A stretch of DNA of 64,000 nt from Vespula vulgaris (taxonomy: Eukaryota; Arthropoda; Insecta; Hymenoptera; Vespidae). Under the pieces are notes generated by a model, which ran no database searches, was not told the DNA's origin, and was given only the letters and a program-made list of their open reading frames with translations. Shown piece by piece: positions 52,712 through 64,000 of this stretch. The stretch covers positions 4,385,001 to 4,449,000 of the forward strand of contig NC_066592.1 in assembly GCF_905475345.1 (NCBI RefSeq), given 5' to 3'. Position numbers and translations under genes: made by a program. Position 1 is the first letter of the stretch, and every line of letters begins with the position of its first letter.

Positions 52712-53301
52712 TAATAACTATAATATACAAAATAATAAAGCTAGTAATTCGTAATTACAAATTTGATTCACATATATATCCAATAATAAAGATGACGACA
52801 ATGATAATGATAAATAAATAAGAAAACACGTAATGCAATAAAAAAATAACATCTCATCGACTTCTTTTAGAGGTAATATATTTGTTTTCCGATTTTTTTT
52901 TTTGTAACCTATTAATATATCGTATAATAATTAATATTAATAAAGATAACAGACGATATATATTACAGTTGTCGATTCTAAGCGTGTAGAATAACCAAGA
53001 AAAGATCATTCGTGCGTAGGGACGACGAAAGATCTATTCTCGCTCATGGCCTTTTTCTCTTTCGCTATTTCCTCTCTTTCTACTTGTCGTCGATGGAAGC
53101 TACTTCTGTGTTTTTTTTTCTTTTTTTTTTCTTTAACTTTTATCTGAGCAAATTTCTAACTATCTCGTTCGGAACACTCGTTCCCGCTAGAACGTGCGCG
53201 TGTACATTATAATTTTTCGTCGTTAAGTACATAATCATCGATGATTGATAAAAATAAAAATAATATAACCAATAATTATAATACGAATAATAATGAATAA
53301 G

Positions 53302-53327
53302 ACAATAATAATAATAATAATAAAATC

Positions 53328-53379
<52 letters not shown>

Positions 53380-53460
53380 TAATAAACTGACAATAATAAA
53401 GTGCAATAATAATAATAATAGTAATAATAATAATAATAATAGTAATAGTAATAATGATAA
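53302..53460. repeat. Long AAT array
   Basis: About 160 bp of AAT triplets with GTA, AAAT and CAAT interruptions. Confidence 0.95.
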
Positions 53461-54849
53461 CTATTAAGAATTAATAATGATGGTAATATATAATATTAAT
53501 TTATTTGTTTACTATCTTAATCAGTTGATTACGATATGCAATACTTGATAATATTGAGCTGCCCCTATACCCCCCACCCCCCACCCTCATCCCCAAATCC
53601 CTAACGACATCTCGTCATTCTCCGTAACTTCTTACAAAACTTTTGGTTTTTCCCTTTACGTGTATGTATGCGTTAACTTTCTACTTAAATGTCTAAAGAA
53701 TCGAGTTCACCTCGTATCTAAGGTCTCGAAAGATTTAGGACTAGACATCCTCTTGTGTCTCATACATAGTTCGATTTTTTTATTTCTCTGAATATTATCA
53801 TCATAGTTTTGTTGTTGAATTTTTCACTTGTATTCTGTTATTTTTTTTTGGCGTAAACGGGCCAATAACGTTCACGTGGAACGACGATATCGCTTTCTTT
53901 ACAAATTACTGACTAGCTTCTAGCTGTTAAAACTATACGCGTTTGTGCTTAGTTTTATAAGGCACCGAACTAAAGGTTAACAAATCTCGTTTCTTGCTCT
54001 TTTTCTTTTTCCTTTTTTTATTATTATTTCTTCCTCATTCATTCTGTCTTTAGATACGACGAAAATTTGGTCTGATTTATTTCTCTATCTCTTCTCTTTC
54101 TCTATCGCATATGATGATTTCAACAACATCGTTCCTTTCTTTCATCATTAAATGAAAATAAAAGTTTTCCATACTCTGTACTAAGATAAGGCCACACGAG
54201 TAAGACACTTTAATTATTCTTCATCATTTACGAAGATATTCTACGAAGGGCGTCCTCCTTATCATTTTATTATTATCTAGAATCATCTATAACTTTCGTG
54301 ACAGGAACGTTCGTACGATCGAGTTACAACAGACGACTCGGTATTTTTGTTTTAACAAAGATAGAGCAACTTTATGAATAAAATGTCGTGTCGACGTAAG
54401 ACCCCTTGGATGATTGTTGTTTCTCAAATTTTTTTTTTCCTTTCTTTTTTTGGAATTTTCTAATCGATCCAAAAAAAAAATCGCGAAGAATCAAGGGAGG
54501 TCGACATTATGATTAAAAACACTATTCTTTCTCTCTCTCTCTCTCTCTCGCGCGCGCTCGCTCTCTCGTTCTCTCTCTCTCTCTCGCTCTCTCCCACTCT
54601 CGCTACTCACATGCACGAATAAATAAAAATATGTGTCTAAACTATGCGATTAAATAATCGCTCGTCGTACTTGTCCTCTGCTCATTAAGCGAGAACCTTC
54701 CAAGAATTTAATATAAACGTACGCATGTACGTTCTTCGATACAATATCAATTACGATCAACACAAAAGTTCGCTTTTTATTTAAAAAATTGAGAAGAAAT
54801 TGACTTAGAAGAGGGTGTACATATATATATATATATGCTTATATGTGTG

Positions 54850-54889
<40 letters not shown>

Positions 54890-54995
54890 GCGAACACGAG
54901 TGATAAGATCGTCATTCGATGATTTCGAAGATAAACGTTTAAAACATCTAGTGAAATCGTTCGAAGGAATTCCTTTTTTCTCTTTCTCTTCTTCA

Positions 54996-55001
54996 TTTAT
55001 T
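54996..55001 (-). terminator. Possible poly(A) signal (AATAAA) of the RBM24/38-like gene
   Basis: AATAAA on the minus strand about 176 nt past the normal stop codon. Confidence 0.35.
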
Positions 55002-55176
55002 TTATATCCATAATAAAATGATCCTTCGATACTCTCACTCTCCACCCCCTCCTCCCCTTACTAATTCTATACTAAAAAAGAAATAAACGACAATCGTTAA
55101 TCGTCGAAATCGTCGCGTCGAGACGATCCTCGCTTAGAAACGATTCTCATTTTTGGCAAGACTTCGTGGTCCTTTT

Positions 55177-55328
55177 CTATTGTAATCTTGCTTCCTGAGG
55201 TGTTGTTTGGTATGGTAATCCTGGGAAAGCGGCACCCGCCGTAGCTGCAGCAGCAGCAGCAGGCAAACCTGCTGCACCTGGCAATGTTGCATATGTGTAT
55301 GGCGTTACGTAACCTGCCGCTGCATTTA
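55177..55328 (-). CDS. Last coding exon of an RBM24/RBM38-like RNA-binding protein
   Basis: The exon follows an acceptor (TTTTTTCAG before 55328) and ends at a TAG (55179-55177). Entering in phase 1 it encodes about 50 residues: VNAAAGYVTPYTYATLPG, an Ala run, then GAAFPGLPYQTTPQEARLQ and stop. The Ala/Tyr/Pro-rich tail ending in a short Gln/Arg/Leu motif resembles the C-terminus of the RBM24/RBM38 (Seb4) family, whose human members are similarly Ala-Tyr-Pro rich after the RRM. These proteins bind U/GU-rich RNA and control splicing and mRNA stability. The join to 56693-56907 restores a Val codon exactly. The RRM is not in the window. Confidence 0.75.
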
Positions 55329-55917
55329 CTGAAAAAATTACAATAAAATTTTTTTAATTCGTTGCAAAGAGTTCCATGTCTCTTTACAAATATTAATAGA
55401 AAGCAATCTTATTATATAAATGTATGATAAATTTTTTAAACAAAATAAAAACAAAAAGAAACGATTTTAAATATTATCGTATCTAATATTAATTATCCGA
55501 TACGTATCTAAAATTGATTAGAATTTGTCTAAACATAAAAACGGCCCACTATCACCATTATCATCCATCATCATCCACCATCTTATCATCATCAACGTCA
55601 TCATCATTACAACCACCAGTACCATTACCATCATCGTCGAAACCATTATAACCATCATACAACAGCTTAGCAATACAGTAGCGAACATGTTTCCTCGACC
55701 ACAAAGCGAAATAAAAGAAACTGTAAATACACATATGGAACAAGGACATTATAAACAAACATCTTAATATGTGTGTGTGTGTGTGTATGTGTGTATCTAT
55801 GTACAATATGTATATGACATACCAACAAACATATACTAAACATATATCGACAGATAAATATCCATTTTTACATGCGAACAATTATATAAATGTATATATA
55901 GAGATCATCTTCACAAA

Positions 55918-55923
55918 TTTATT
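55918..55923 (-). terminator. AATAAA downstream of the read-through ORF
   Basis: A canonical poly(A) hexamer on the minus strand about 72 nt after the stop codon of the open intronic frame, where an alternative terminal exon would need one. AT-rich DNA gives such hexamers by chance. Confidence 0.35.
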
Positions 55924-55994
55924 ATACTTATCAATGAATCAATTTCTCATATAAAACGAATAGTCGATAAAAGAGACAAAATGACGAAAACCCA

Positions 55995-56692
55995 TCAGAA
56001 ACATAAATATACTACGAATTCGAATGTTAAATATACCATACGTTTTTCGCAATTGCTGCTAAGCTCAGAAGACTGCAAATTCGATAAGTTATTTGATCGA
56101 TCGATCCATAGTTGAGATGTCCTGGTATTGATAGAAACGTGATCAGAAGTGTTGTCAGAAATATTGCTAAAATCGTGGCCACAATTGTTGTTCTTCTGCG
56201 AATAACGCTGTTGATAATATTTGCAATCTTGTCGATATAAGAAAGCTAAGTGATTTAGATAAGATTTGTAATATTGGTAATCTTGATAATTTTTGCAAGC
56301 TAAATAATCTATGTGATCTACGTACATTTGGTGTTTTACGTAAGCTATACTATCTAAGTGTTTTAGGTAAGCTATATAGTCTGAGAAATGTAGGTCATCC
56401 TTCTTGACATCGATATAATTATAAGATTTAGGATCTATGAGATCATAATCCTTAGAATAGTAATGATCATGGTGATCGTAGTGATCATGGTGATCGTGAT
56501 CGTCATCGTGATCGTGATCGTGATGATCGTTGTGATCTTCGTAATTGTAATGATCTTGGTGATCTTGGTGATCTTGGTGATCTTGATCATCGTAGTCATC
56601 GTGGTCATCGTGATGATTTTGGCGATCATGATGAATGAAATGATGATAGATTATGATGATATTTTGCCTCTCCTGAGGATTTGCCAACGTAC
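55995..56692 (-). CDS. Candidate alternative C-terminus: His/Asp/Tyr-rich intron-retention ORF
   Basis: If the donor at 56692 is not used, the RBM24/38-like frame continues for about 231 codons to a stop at 55995. The first part is His/Asp rich (triplets QDH, then long mixtures of Asp and His with Tyr). The second part is Tyr rich and built of roughly 9-residue units such as DYIAYLKHL, DSIAYVKHQ and YYKSYLNHL. The last 70 or so residues are Ser/Asn rich and non-repetitive. No known domain is recognised. His/Asp clusters could bind metal ions and Tyr-rich repeats could self-associate; both are speculation. The frame may be open simply because the underlying minisatellite lacks stops in this phase. 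It is reported as a candidate, not as an established isoform. Confidence 0.35.
56431..56660. repeat. GATC-rich minisatellite in the RBM24/38-like intron
   Basis: Degenerate 9-bp units (TGATCTTGG, TGATCGTGA and relatives) make up the DNA under the His/Asp-rich part of the open frame. Weaker 27-bp related units continue to about 56250. Confidence 0.85.
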
Positions 56693-56907
56693 CAGCAGCA
56701 GCAGCGCTAGTGTATGGATAGGCCTCTGCAAAATTGTAGGAAGTACCCGGATAGGTGGCAGCCGCTGCTGCTACATTCTGATAATCGTAAAATTGCGTAG
56801 CTGCAACTGCGGCTGCGTGGCTCAACTGTGTCGCCGGAAGTGGTACCAAGCCGCCTGGCGCCGCTGCGGCCAGATAAGGAGACTGGTAAACGTAGCTCGG
56901 TGGTACT
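56693..56907 (-). CDS. Penultimate coding exon of an RBM24/RBM38-like RNA-binding protein
   Basis: The acceptor TTTCAG precedes 56907 and the donor GTACGT follows 56693; the exon is 215 nt, entering in phase 2 and leaving in phase 1. It encodes about 71 residues beginning VPPSYVYQSPYLAAAAPGG, then LVPLPATQLSHAAAVAATQ, FYDYQNVAAAAATYPG and AYPYTSAAAA. Tyr/Pro/Ala segments in this order match the low-complexity region that follows the single RRM in RBM24/RBM38 proteins (human RBM38 has comparable YxxYPPATYDQYPY stretches). The preceding exon must end with two bases completing a codon ending in A. No RRM core (RNP1/RNP2) was found on the minus strand up to 64000, so the 5' part lies beyond the right edge. 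Confidence 0.75.
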
Positions 56908-57678
56908 CTGAAACGTGAAAACGATCGTTGGTAAGGTGTTCAACATTTTTATATCCAGCTTTTTTGAAAACACAACGAGAACTGCCGCGCTCCGATCATC
57001 ATCGAATTTCGTAAATCAAAAAATGAGTAAGGATAACTTGAAAAGTTATTTGAATTGCAGTCAAAATTTTGACTTTTAATCTACAGGTTTTTTTTAATGC
57101 TTGAAGTTTGAAATAATATTTGAATTAATTCTCATCATTTTCTATGATATGGATCGATGTTTTAAAGAAATTACTAACTTTGTTCAAAATCGAAATAGGA
57201 ATCATTTATTCATTTTTTTTTAAATCTTTTTCAAGTATATATTTCAAAATTCAATCGAGGATATCGAAGAAAATAGTTCTTTATATAATCACAAAATTTG
57301 AAAAATAATCGGAGTACGGCCGTTTTCAGAAGAACAACACTTCCTTCTTTGATAGGATTCAATGGACAGGAAAATGCGAGCTACCCCGGTGCTAGGTTTA
57401 TGACTACTGGCTCACTACTGGGTGTTTTATTGTCAAAGACGTACGTGCTCTCTGAGTACACGATTGAGAATCATCTTTTTGTTATCGTAACCTACTAATT
57501 CGTATAAGAAAATAAATATTCGCAGCACGTCGATAAATGGACGATCTTAATATGAATACTTATTAAACACGAAAATTAATGATTATCAACGTTAACGGTC
57601 TATCGCTCCTGCGCAACTTTCTACCAAAACCAAACAACAACACCAAACCGGCAAGATGAGCGAAGGACCGAATCTTTT

Positions 57679-57679
<1 letters not shown>

Positions 57680-57728
<49 letters not shown>

Positions 57729-57750
57729 GTATATAATATATATATATATA
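57680..57750. repeat. (TA)n array
   Basis: AT alternation interrupted near 57725. Confidence 0.95.
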
Positions 57751-59336
57751 TTCATTTATTAATAATAATAAAATAATACAATATCTAATAATTTTTTCTT
57801 CTGAATTTTTTCAAACCCAAGTAGTAACTTTTAAATAGAACGCGATTCGCCAGTGAATAAAAAGGAAACAAAGGAAACAATATTGGAAAAGGAAAGCGCA
57901 AAAGGAAGCGAACCCTGTTTCGTAGGTGTGTATGTGTATAACATCATTATAAGGCAACAACAACAAAAAAAGTTACGCAACAATCCAAGAAAAAATCCTT
58001 TCAACGTGTTGGCAAAACAACAGCAAACCATCAATGACAAACGTGTACGAGTGAGAAATACTCTTTCGGCACACGGCACACGATTATCTAACACCAACGT
58101 TAGTACCTAGCTTTTACGTGAATTAAAGAGAGAAACAACAAAAAAAAAGAAAAAAAAAATGGAAAGAAATAGTCAGAAAGAGAGAGAGAGAAAGAGAGAG
58201 AGGGAAAAATAGAGAGAGAGAGAGAGAAATAGAGAAGAAGAGAGAAAGAAAGAGAAGAAAAATTATAAAAAAAATATAAAATATAAAAAAAAATTAAAAA
58301 AGAAAAAAGAAAAATTTTCTCCTTGGCCTCGTACGTTCCTTTTTCTTTCTTTTCTTTCTCTCTTCATAGTTCAGCCGTTTATTAGTCATTAGAGATCATT
58401 AGGTATATCACATTCGTTCGTCTTACTAAATACTTTCTCAATCTTTAAGAAAATGACCGAAGATCCGTAAAAGTTGGTGTCTTCCGAGAAATCTATTTTT
58501 ACGATATATACATACATACATTGGGAAATCGAGAGAAACGAGGATAGTTCCTCGTTCTTTTTCCTGGAGACAGCCCTGAACTTTTTAACGGATCGATAAC
58601 GGCTAGTGTCCAGTCTAGGAGGAAAATCAATATGTCGTCCTGCGGCATCGAACCGGTCCGTTCCTCAGTTTTCTCAGAGTTCCGGGGCCGTTGGCGAGCG
58701 GATTACCGGAGCCATCGCGACATCGGAGAAACGCCAAACTGTCTTTTCTTTGTCGCGTTATTCCCCTCCCCAATCGGTTAAATCGCCCTCAAGTTTCTTA
58801 CTTTTCGAGAGTTATATACAGACTGAACAATGAACGTTCTAAATGTGTTCGTACACTTTCCTCACAAATACCATATAACTTTCTTTTAGATTGAATCCAA
58901 CTAATCTGAATTTACGAATATAATCAGAGAGAGAAAAATCAATATTCTTATCTTTTGGATCCATTGTTATTGTCATCAAACTCGATGTAAAAGAGAATCT
59001 ACAATTTTTTAAGTAATCATAAGACCTGAAATATATATAAATTTTTACCAGAATTTCTGATGTATATTGGAAAGATAGAAAAAAGTCACAAGAGAGAAAA
59101 ACAAAGAGAGAGACAGAGAGAGAGAGAAACTGCTATATTTCATTCAAATTTGGATACTTTGCTACAAAATCTAAAACACGAGACCGCAGACGGTATCCTT
59201 TATTTTGTCAAACAATAGAAAAAAAGATTTATGAACTATCGAGAGTTTGAAAATAATTTAGCGCACGGAAGTCGATCGACGATCGTCGCAAAAATATCAC
59301 GCTTGGCGCGTTACCAGCTCACTACCAAATGCTCCG

Positions 59337-59339
<3 letters not shown>

Positions 59340-59385
<46 letters not shown>

Positions 59386-59410
59386 CCTCCCTCCCTCCCT
59401 CCCTCCCTCT
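59340..59410. repeat. Compound (CT)n-(CCCT)n array
   Basis: About 20 CT units run directly into CCCT tetranucleotides; Ser/Leu/Pro-rich frames here are artefacts. Confidence 0.95.
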
Positions 59411-62400
59411 CTCTCCCTCTTTCTCTCGCTCTCTCTTATTTCTACCACGATACTTCGAGACGAACGAATATCCGGCAGATCATGCTACGACGATTTGTAG
59501 ATCCATCATTTTTAGACTGATTTATAACCCCTTTTATAGCGAATACCGATCTATTAAAGTAACTACGAAGGCAAGATATCTCTCGAGGTAATCATCTACA
59601 GAGTCGCTCATTACGTTGCTCTAGAATTGCATTCTTGAATTATAAATAGAAATTGCCCTACTAATTGTAAGTGCCGTTTTTGAATTACATAAACCCTTTT
59701 TATCTATCGTTGAATAAATGAATAAAATAAAATATAATATTTTTTTATAATAATATTATAAAAATTGCAACAGTATAAAACGTAAAAGAAAAAAGAAGAA
59801 AATGCAACTAATCATAATCACTAATCATAAGAAAAGGAATGAAACATTATTATCATTGTAATCGCAATTGAAATATTTCCATTTCTAACGTTCATGAAAC
59901 GGAATACTAAAACGAAATGTCTACTTTAAATAATAAAATAATTATCAACAGTACGATTGTCATATCGATTAGACCGACTATCGATTCTTGAAAATTATCT
60001 TTCGAAAGATCGCAGATCAAATATTCCAAATAGAGATCTCAATAAAGTACGCTTGAAATTGTGAGACCTTTCATTCTTTATCCTCGTCCAAGTCTCGCTT
60101 TTCTATATTTTTATGATTATGATTATTTCTTTTTTGTTTTTTTTTCCTTTTTTATTTTAATTTTTTTTTATTCCTTTTTGCACCTCCTTTTCGATCGAAC
60201 TTATCTATCGTCCGCATCTCGAGCGAGGCCCGTGCATTATGGATGGCTCGCGTGTGCTCAACCCTACTTTTCCTATTCCGCGTGTCCCTATATATATCCT
60301 CTTTCTCTCCCACTTCCTCCCCTTCTTTTTTTTTCTTTCCGTCACTGTCGTCCTCCCGACGATTTTCAATCTCAATCCTGTTACACCCCCGCAAGGTATA
60401 AACCGACATAAGTACATATGACAAATTAGCATTAAAATTTGGAAAATGTACGATCATTATGTTAAAAACAATTTAATTTTACATTTACTATTTACATGAG
60501 TCTTATTACGTAGAAACGTTTTATGTTTTAATTCCATGAATTGTACTATCTCGCTAATTTTGCGATAACGATTAGCATTAGGTAAATGGTCAAGGTGACT
60601 CTACAAATTAATAACTTGCGAGAAGGAAAAAATTAATACTAGTAGATGCCATTCGATCAATTTAATTAATATATCGATTTGTAATTTAGATCGGCTGACA
60701 TAAATTTTATTATATCTTCTGAAATTAAATAAATTACCTATTTTTTTATTCTTTGTTAATCGAGATACCGGGAAAGTCGATTGAAACGATAGAAAAATAT
60801 AGAGTCTCAAGATGAGATATTTTCAACGATCGATTGACCACGACCACATTGTCGTCCTTGGTAAGTTCGCGCGAAATGCATGTACTGTCATTTTAATACC
60901 TCCCGTAATTCGCCACGATGTAAAATTGCGTGGTGGCGCATCGCGACTGAACGAACATTATACGGAAAGCTTTTATACGATCGATGTAACCCTCTTTCAA
61001 TTTGTGTGTGTCCGTACGTGTATGTTGATGTGAGGGTCGGACGCATTATGCCATTCCTCGTGGAGATAAGTGCGCATAATATGTCTTCGGGCTTCATCAA
61101 TTTAGTGGTAATTTAGTCACATTATTTAGCTTATACATACATAGATTAACGAATAATAATAACAATAATAATAAATGAACCAAACATTCTTTTCATCTTT
61201 CCGTTATCCTTCTCATCTTCTTTAAATAGTAAAATAGAAAAAAAGATTATCGTTGCATGTCTTGCATTCTTGTACATATACTGAAAAAATAATTAAAAAA
61301 AAAAAAGATAAAATATAAAAAAATAAACGATTTAGATAAGGTATAGTTGTACAAGTCTAAGCGTCGTAGTAATTTTTTCTGACATTTTTACTTTGTGCGA
61401 TAAACAAATGGATTCTATTATTACAATATTTGCAGTTGTAGAAATGAATGTGATACGTCATTCGGTACATTAAGTTGACCTTTTTAAAATATCGTTTATA
61501 TGCAATGAAAACAAACGATTTAATTTGGTTTCTTGATGAAACAATGACAGTACATTTTCCAATGGTCACTAATATTATTGAATGTTTGATTTAAAAAAAC
61601 AAAATATAACGTATTGTTATTTTTATATCAATCGACAAAATTGACGTGTCTATATATAGAATGATTCGAATTCAATGATACAAAAAAAGTTTCTTCGCTT
61701 TTATTTATTTAGCCTGTTCACGATTGAAGTTTGAGACGATTAGGCGTTCAAAGGAAGAGACCATTAAAAGACAACTTGGAATTCAAACGCGTGCCATGTG
61801 GTAAGCCTAGAAGAATCGACGAGGTGAGACGAGGGAGAAGAGGAAGAGAAAGAGGAGAAGGAGAAGAAAGAAATCGTTGGGAAGTCACGAAGATAGTCCC
61901 CCGTTGGAATCGTCCTTTCGTGACGGATCTAAGTGACCACCCTCGATTTCCGACGTAAAGTGGCCGTACGTCGCGATTAGGATCTCTCGACTTGTTCGCC
62001 GACGACTCACGCACGCACGCACGAAAGTAGAAAAGAACGCAAGGTGGCTCCTGTGTTTCGATACAGTAAAAGACTCGATGTGGGCTTGAGAGAGGGATGG
62101 ATGAAAAAAAGGGAGAAAAAATGAACTTCGAGTAAAGGTGAAGATCGGTAGGGGTAAATTTGTGGGAAGAACGTGGCCTTTTCGTACGTACGTCTATATA
62201 CTTACATATTTGTGTGGGTATGTTTTGTACGGGTATATATATGTATACGATTCAAACTCGTTAAGAGGGTGCAGGTGTGAACCGCAGTAGAACGTTATTG
62301 TGATTAGAAATTATTGTCATCGTACACCTGCTCTGACGTACGTAGCAGCTTGTACATATATATTACATATTATGAAAGGAAGTGATGTGTTTTTTACAAC

Positions 62401-63932
62401 ACCACGAATTACGAATGGAGTGATACAGTCTAAGTCGGTCAGAGGATAATGCGATCCTTGAATGATGTGGACTACTACTGTAATGACCGACCTTCAAATC
62501 ATCCTGTTTTAAACGAACTTTTTCACGTGGAATGTTTGATGATCTAATCGACGAATCTACCGGCCAGTAAAAACTATTCAACAAGATCAAACAATCTATA
62601 AGACAATATTTAAAAATAAAATCATCGAATGAATTATGTTAGAAAAAGAAAAGCAAGAAAAAATATACGAACAAATTATTTCGCAAATTGAACAGTTCTC
62701 AATAATTGCTCGTTATTGATAATAATTTGTCCTTGGCGAATGAATTACTGGAAGTTTGGTGTTCAGAGGTATTCATCGTAAGTGTGTTAACGTCGTTCGC
62801 GCGCATGTGTGAACTCGAAGAAGGTGTCGCGAGGTATCCGGGTCGTGTCTTGCTCGCTTTCGATGCGCAGGGAGAGAGGATAGGCCAAAAGGCTGTGCTG
62901 CGGCGCCGGCGCCCTGGATAATCCAATGGGATCATCCGCCAATCCACGGAAAGCAGGCCAGACCAATAGTGAATCGTGGGGGGTGGTTCCTCGTGATGGC
63001 TTAATTGCTTTTCTGCGCGAACATTGATAATTTTTTCTTTTTTTAACTGCCAAATAAAGTTTGATTCTAAACAATGGAGAAGAGCTTGAATGTTTTACAA
63101 GAGATGTTCAATTATAAAAAGTTTGGTATGCTTGGAATTTTGTTTATTATAAACATGTTATTTTTAAACCACGGAAAATTGATGAGTGGGACAGATATTA
63201 AATTTGGCCGTCGACGAAATTGAAATGGTATAAACAAGAAAACAGTAACAATATTCCAAGTGTGCAATCTTTTAAATATAAAATACATTTCGAAAACATT
63301 CCATGCTATAATAAAATATAAAACGAAAGTGGGATGATCGAAGAACTATGATAACTAACAACGATCCAAATAAGATAAATTTATTAAGATCAAGATTAAG
63401 AGTTATATTCAATTACTCTGAAAGATTTATAGATATACACAAATTTTGTAGAAACTTTTCTAACAATACATTACTACTGTATGTGAACTCGAAAATGCTA
63501 TAAAAATACATAGTGCGATGGAATATACGAGATACCGAGAAAAAGAAGGGAGGGAACCTTGAGGATGAAATATGTGTCGTATGAGAACAGACTGCATTCG
63601 TTGAAAGAACAGCGACGGTGTTGGTGCATAATGACGACGGACGTTCGTATATTGAAAATAAAAATTCATTTTAATGCTAACAATTTCGTTAGAGCTTTCA
63701 GTGTTTCGGCAAGAAGTGGAAAGAAAAATCAAATTCGATTAAATTCAACGAAAATGAATTTTTAAGAAATTTTTCATCATTACTAACCATTTCTATCATA
63801 TGAATAATAGTACATGTATGGTAATAAACGTGTCTCATACATATATAAGTTTCTAATAATTTCTATATGAATTTTTATATATTTTTTGTAACTATTACAG
63901 TATACTAGTATCCTATGTAAATAACTGTACGC

Positions 63933-63937
<5 letters not shown>

Positions 63938-63980
<43 letters not shown>
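63938..63980. repeat. (TA)n array at the right edge
   Basis: AT alternation flanked by GTGT and ACAC. Confidence 0.95.
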
Positions 63981-63987
<7 letters not shown>

Positions 63988-64000
63988 TAGATATCAAAGA

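Larger units (their letters stand above)
48583..55176. other. Upstream region of Oatp gene C and 3' flank of the RBM24/38-like gene
   Basis: No coding exon is supported. It contains a possible 5' untranslated exon of gene C (ending 50190), a CT array (about 51104-51146) next to a GC-rich patch (51250-51520), a GC-rich patch with open frames (52141-52440), a hairpin (52635-52711), a large AAT array (53302-53460), a C-rich run (about 53563-53595) and CT/AT arrays (54530-54600, 54857-54889). Confidence 0.5.
55329..56692 (-). other. Last intron of the RBM24/38-like gene, with an in-frame read-through ORF
   Basis: The 1364-nt intron runs from donor GTACGT to acceptor TTTTTTCAG. Its first 695 nt keep the upstream reading frame open (see the separate entry). 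The remainder is AT-rich with a (GT)n run near 55770-55796. Confidence 0.7.
56908..64000. other. Probable long intron of the RBM24/38-like gene
   Basis: No exon encoding an RRM is visible on the minus strand, so this is probably one large intron. It holds AT arrays (57680-57750, 63938-63980), a purine tract (58170-58320), a CT-CCCT array (59340-59410), an anonymous GC-rich patch with open frames (62760-62960) and otherwise AT-rich DNA. Confidence 0.5.

Noticed and set aside
56463..56918. Plus-strand 151-codon frame of Ile/Val/Met repeats
   Set aside because: Antisense shadow of the GATC minisatellite and of the RBM24/38-like exon; the minus-strand frame is spliced in phase and has the conserved Ala/Tyr/Pro tail.
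56908..64000. Search for RRM exons (RNP1/RNP2) of the RBM24/38-like gene on the minus strand
   Set aside because: No segment reads as an RRM core; the 5' exons are assumed to be beyond the window.
1..64000. CRISPR arrays, rRNA, tRNA genes and intact transposable elements
   Set aside because: Regular arrays seen are simple microsatellites without spacers; no transposase or reverse transcriptase motifs and no tRNA cloverleaf were noticed by eye. A dedicated tRNA or repeat search could still find small items.

Overview
The window looks like nuclear DNA of an insect, most probably a hymenopteran (bee, wasp or ant). It is AT-rich, its genes are split by short introns (many 60-230 bp), and long GA/CT, AT, AAT and GTC microsatellites are everywhere. 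The order-level call is an inference from composition and gene style; no marker gene settles it.

Left part (1-28 kb). Two minus-strand exons (8466-8540 and 875-1154) join in phase. They give the N-terminus of a Ser/Pro/Gln-rich protein, probably a transcriptional regulator, that continues beyond the left edge. I cannot name it. The rest, and all of 8.6-28.4 kb, has no coding exon I can defend. It is a mosaic of microsatellites and moderately GC-rich islands, which would suit 5' untranslated exons, introns and regulatory DNA of a developmental gene. Points of interest there are a GC island at 1480-1870, a perfect homeodomain/POU-type palindrome at 26831-26844 and a small interrupted duplication at 16420-16710.

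Middle part (28.4-48.6 kb). Three complete organic anion transporting polypeptide (Oatp/SLCO) genes could be rebuilt exon by exon with matching splice phases. Gene A (+, 28492-32239, 971 aa) is divergent: it keeps GAWW but not the DPRW part of the family signature, and it carries a disordered C-terminal tail of about 330 residues ending in a PDZ-type motif. Gene B (-, 33008-37101, 731 aa) and gene C (-, 43871-48582, 704 aa) both have the intact DPRWLGAWWLGW signature. All three have the Cys-rich Kazal-like extracellular loop. A and B converge tail to tail; C lies upstream of B on the same strand. They should be multi-pass plasma-membrane importers of amphipathic anions (steroid, eicosanoid or hormone-like compounds).

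Right part (48.6-64 kb). The last two coding exons of an RBM24/RBM38-like RNA-binding protein lie on the minus strand (56693-56907 and 55177-55328); its RRM exons are presumably beyond 64 kb. The most unusual object in the window is here. The reading frame of the penultimate exon runs straight through its splice donor into the intron for about 231 more codons without a stop. It encodes a His/Asp/Tyr-rich tail with a visible 9-residue period, followed within 80 nt of its stop by an AATAAA signal. This is a candidate alternative, repeat-born C-terminus. Other items here are a 77-bp hairpin at 52635-52711 and a large AAT array near 53.3 kb.
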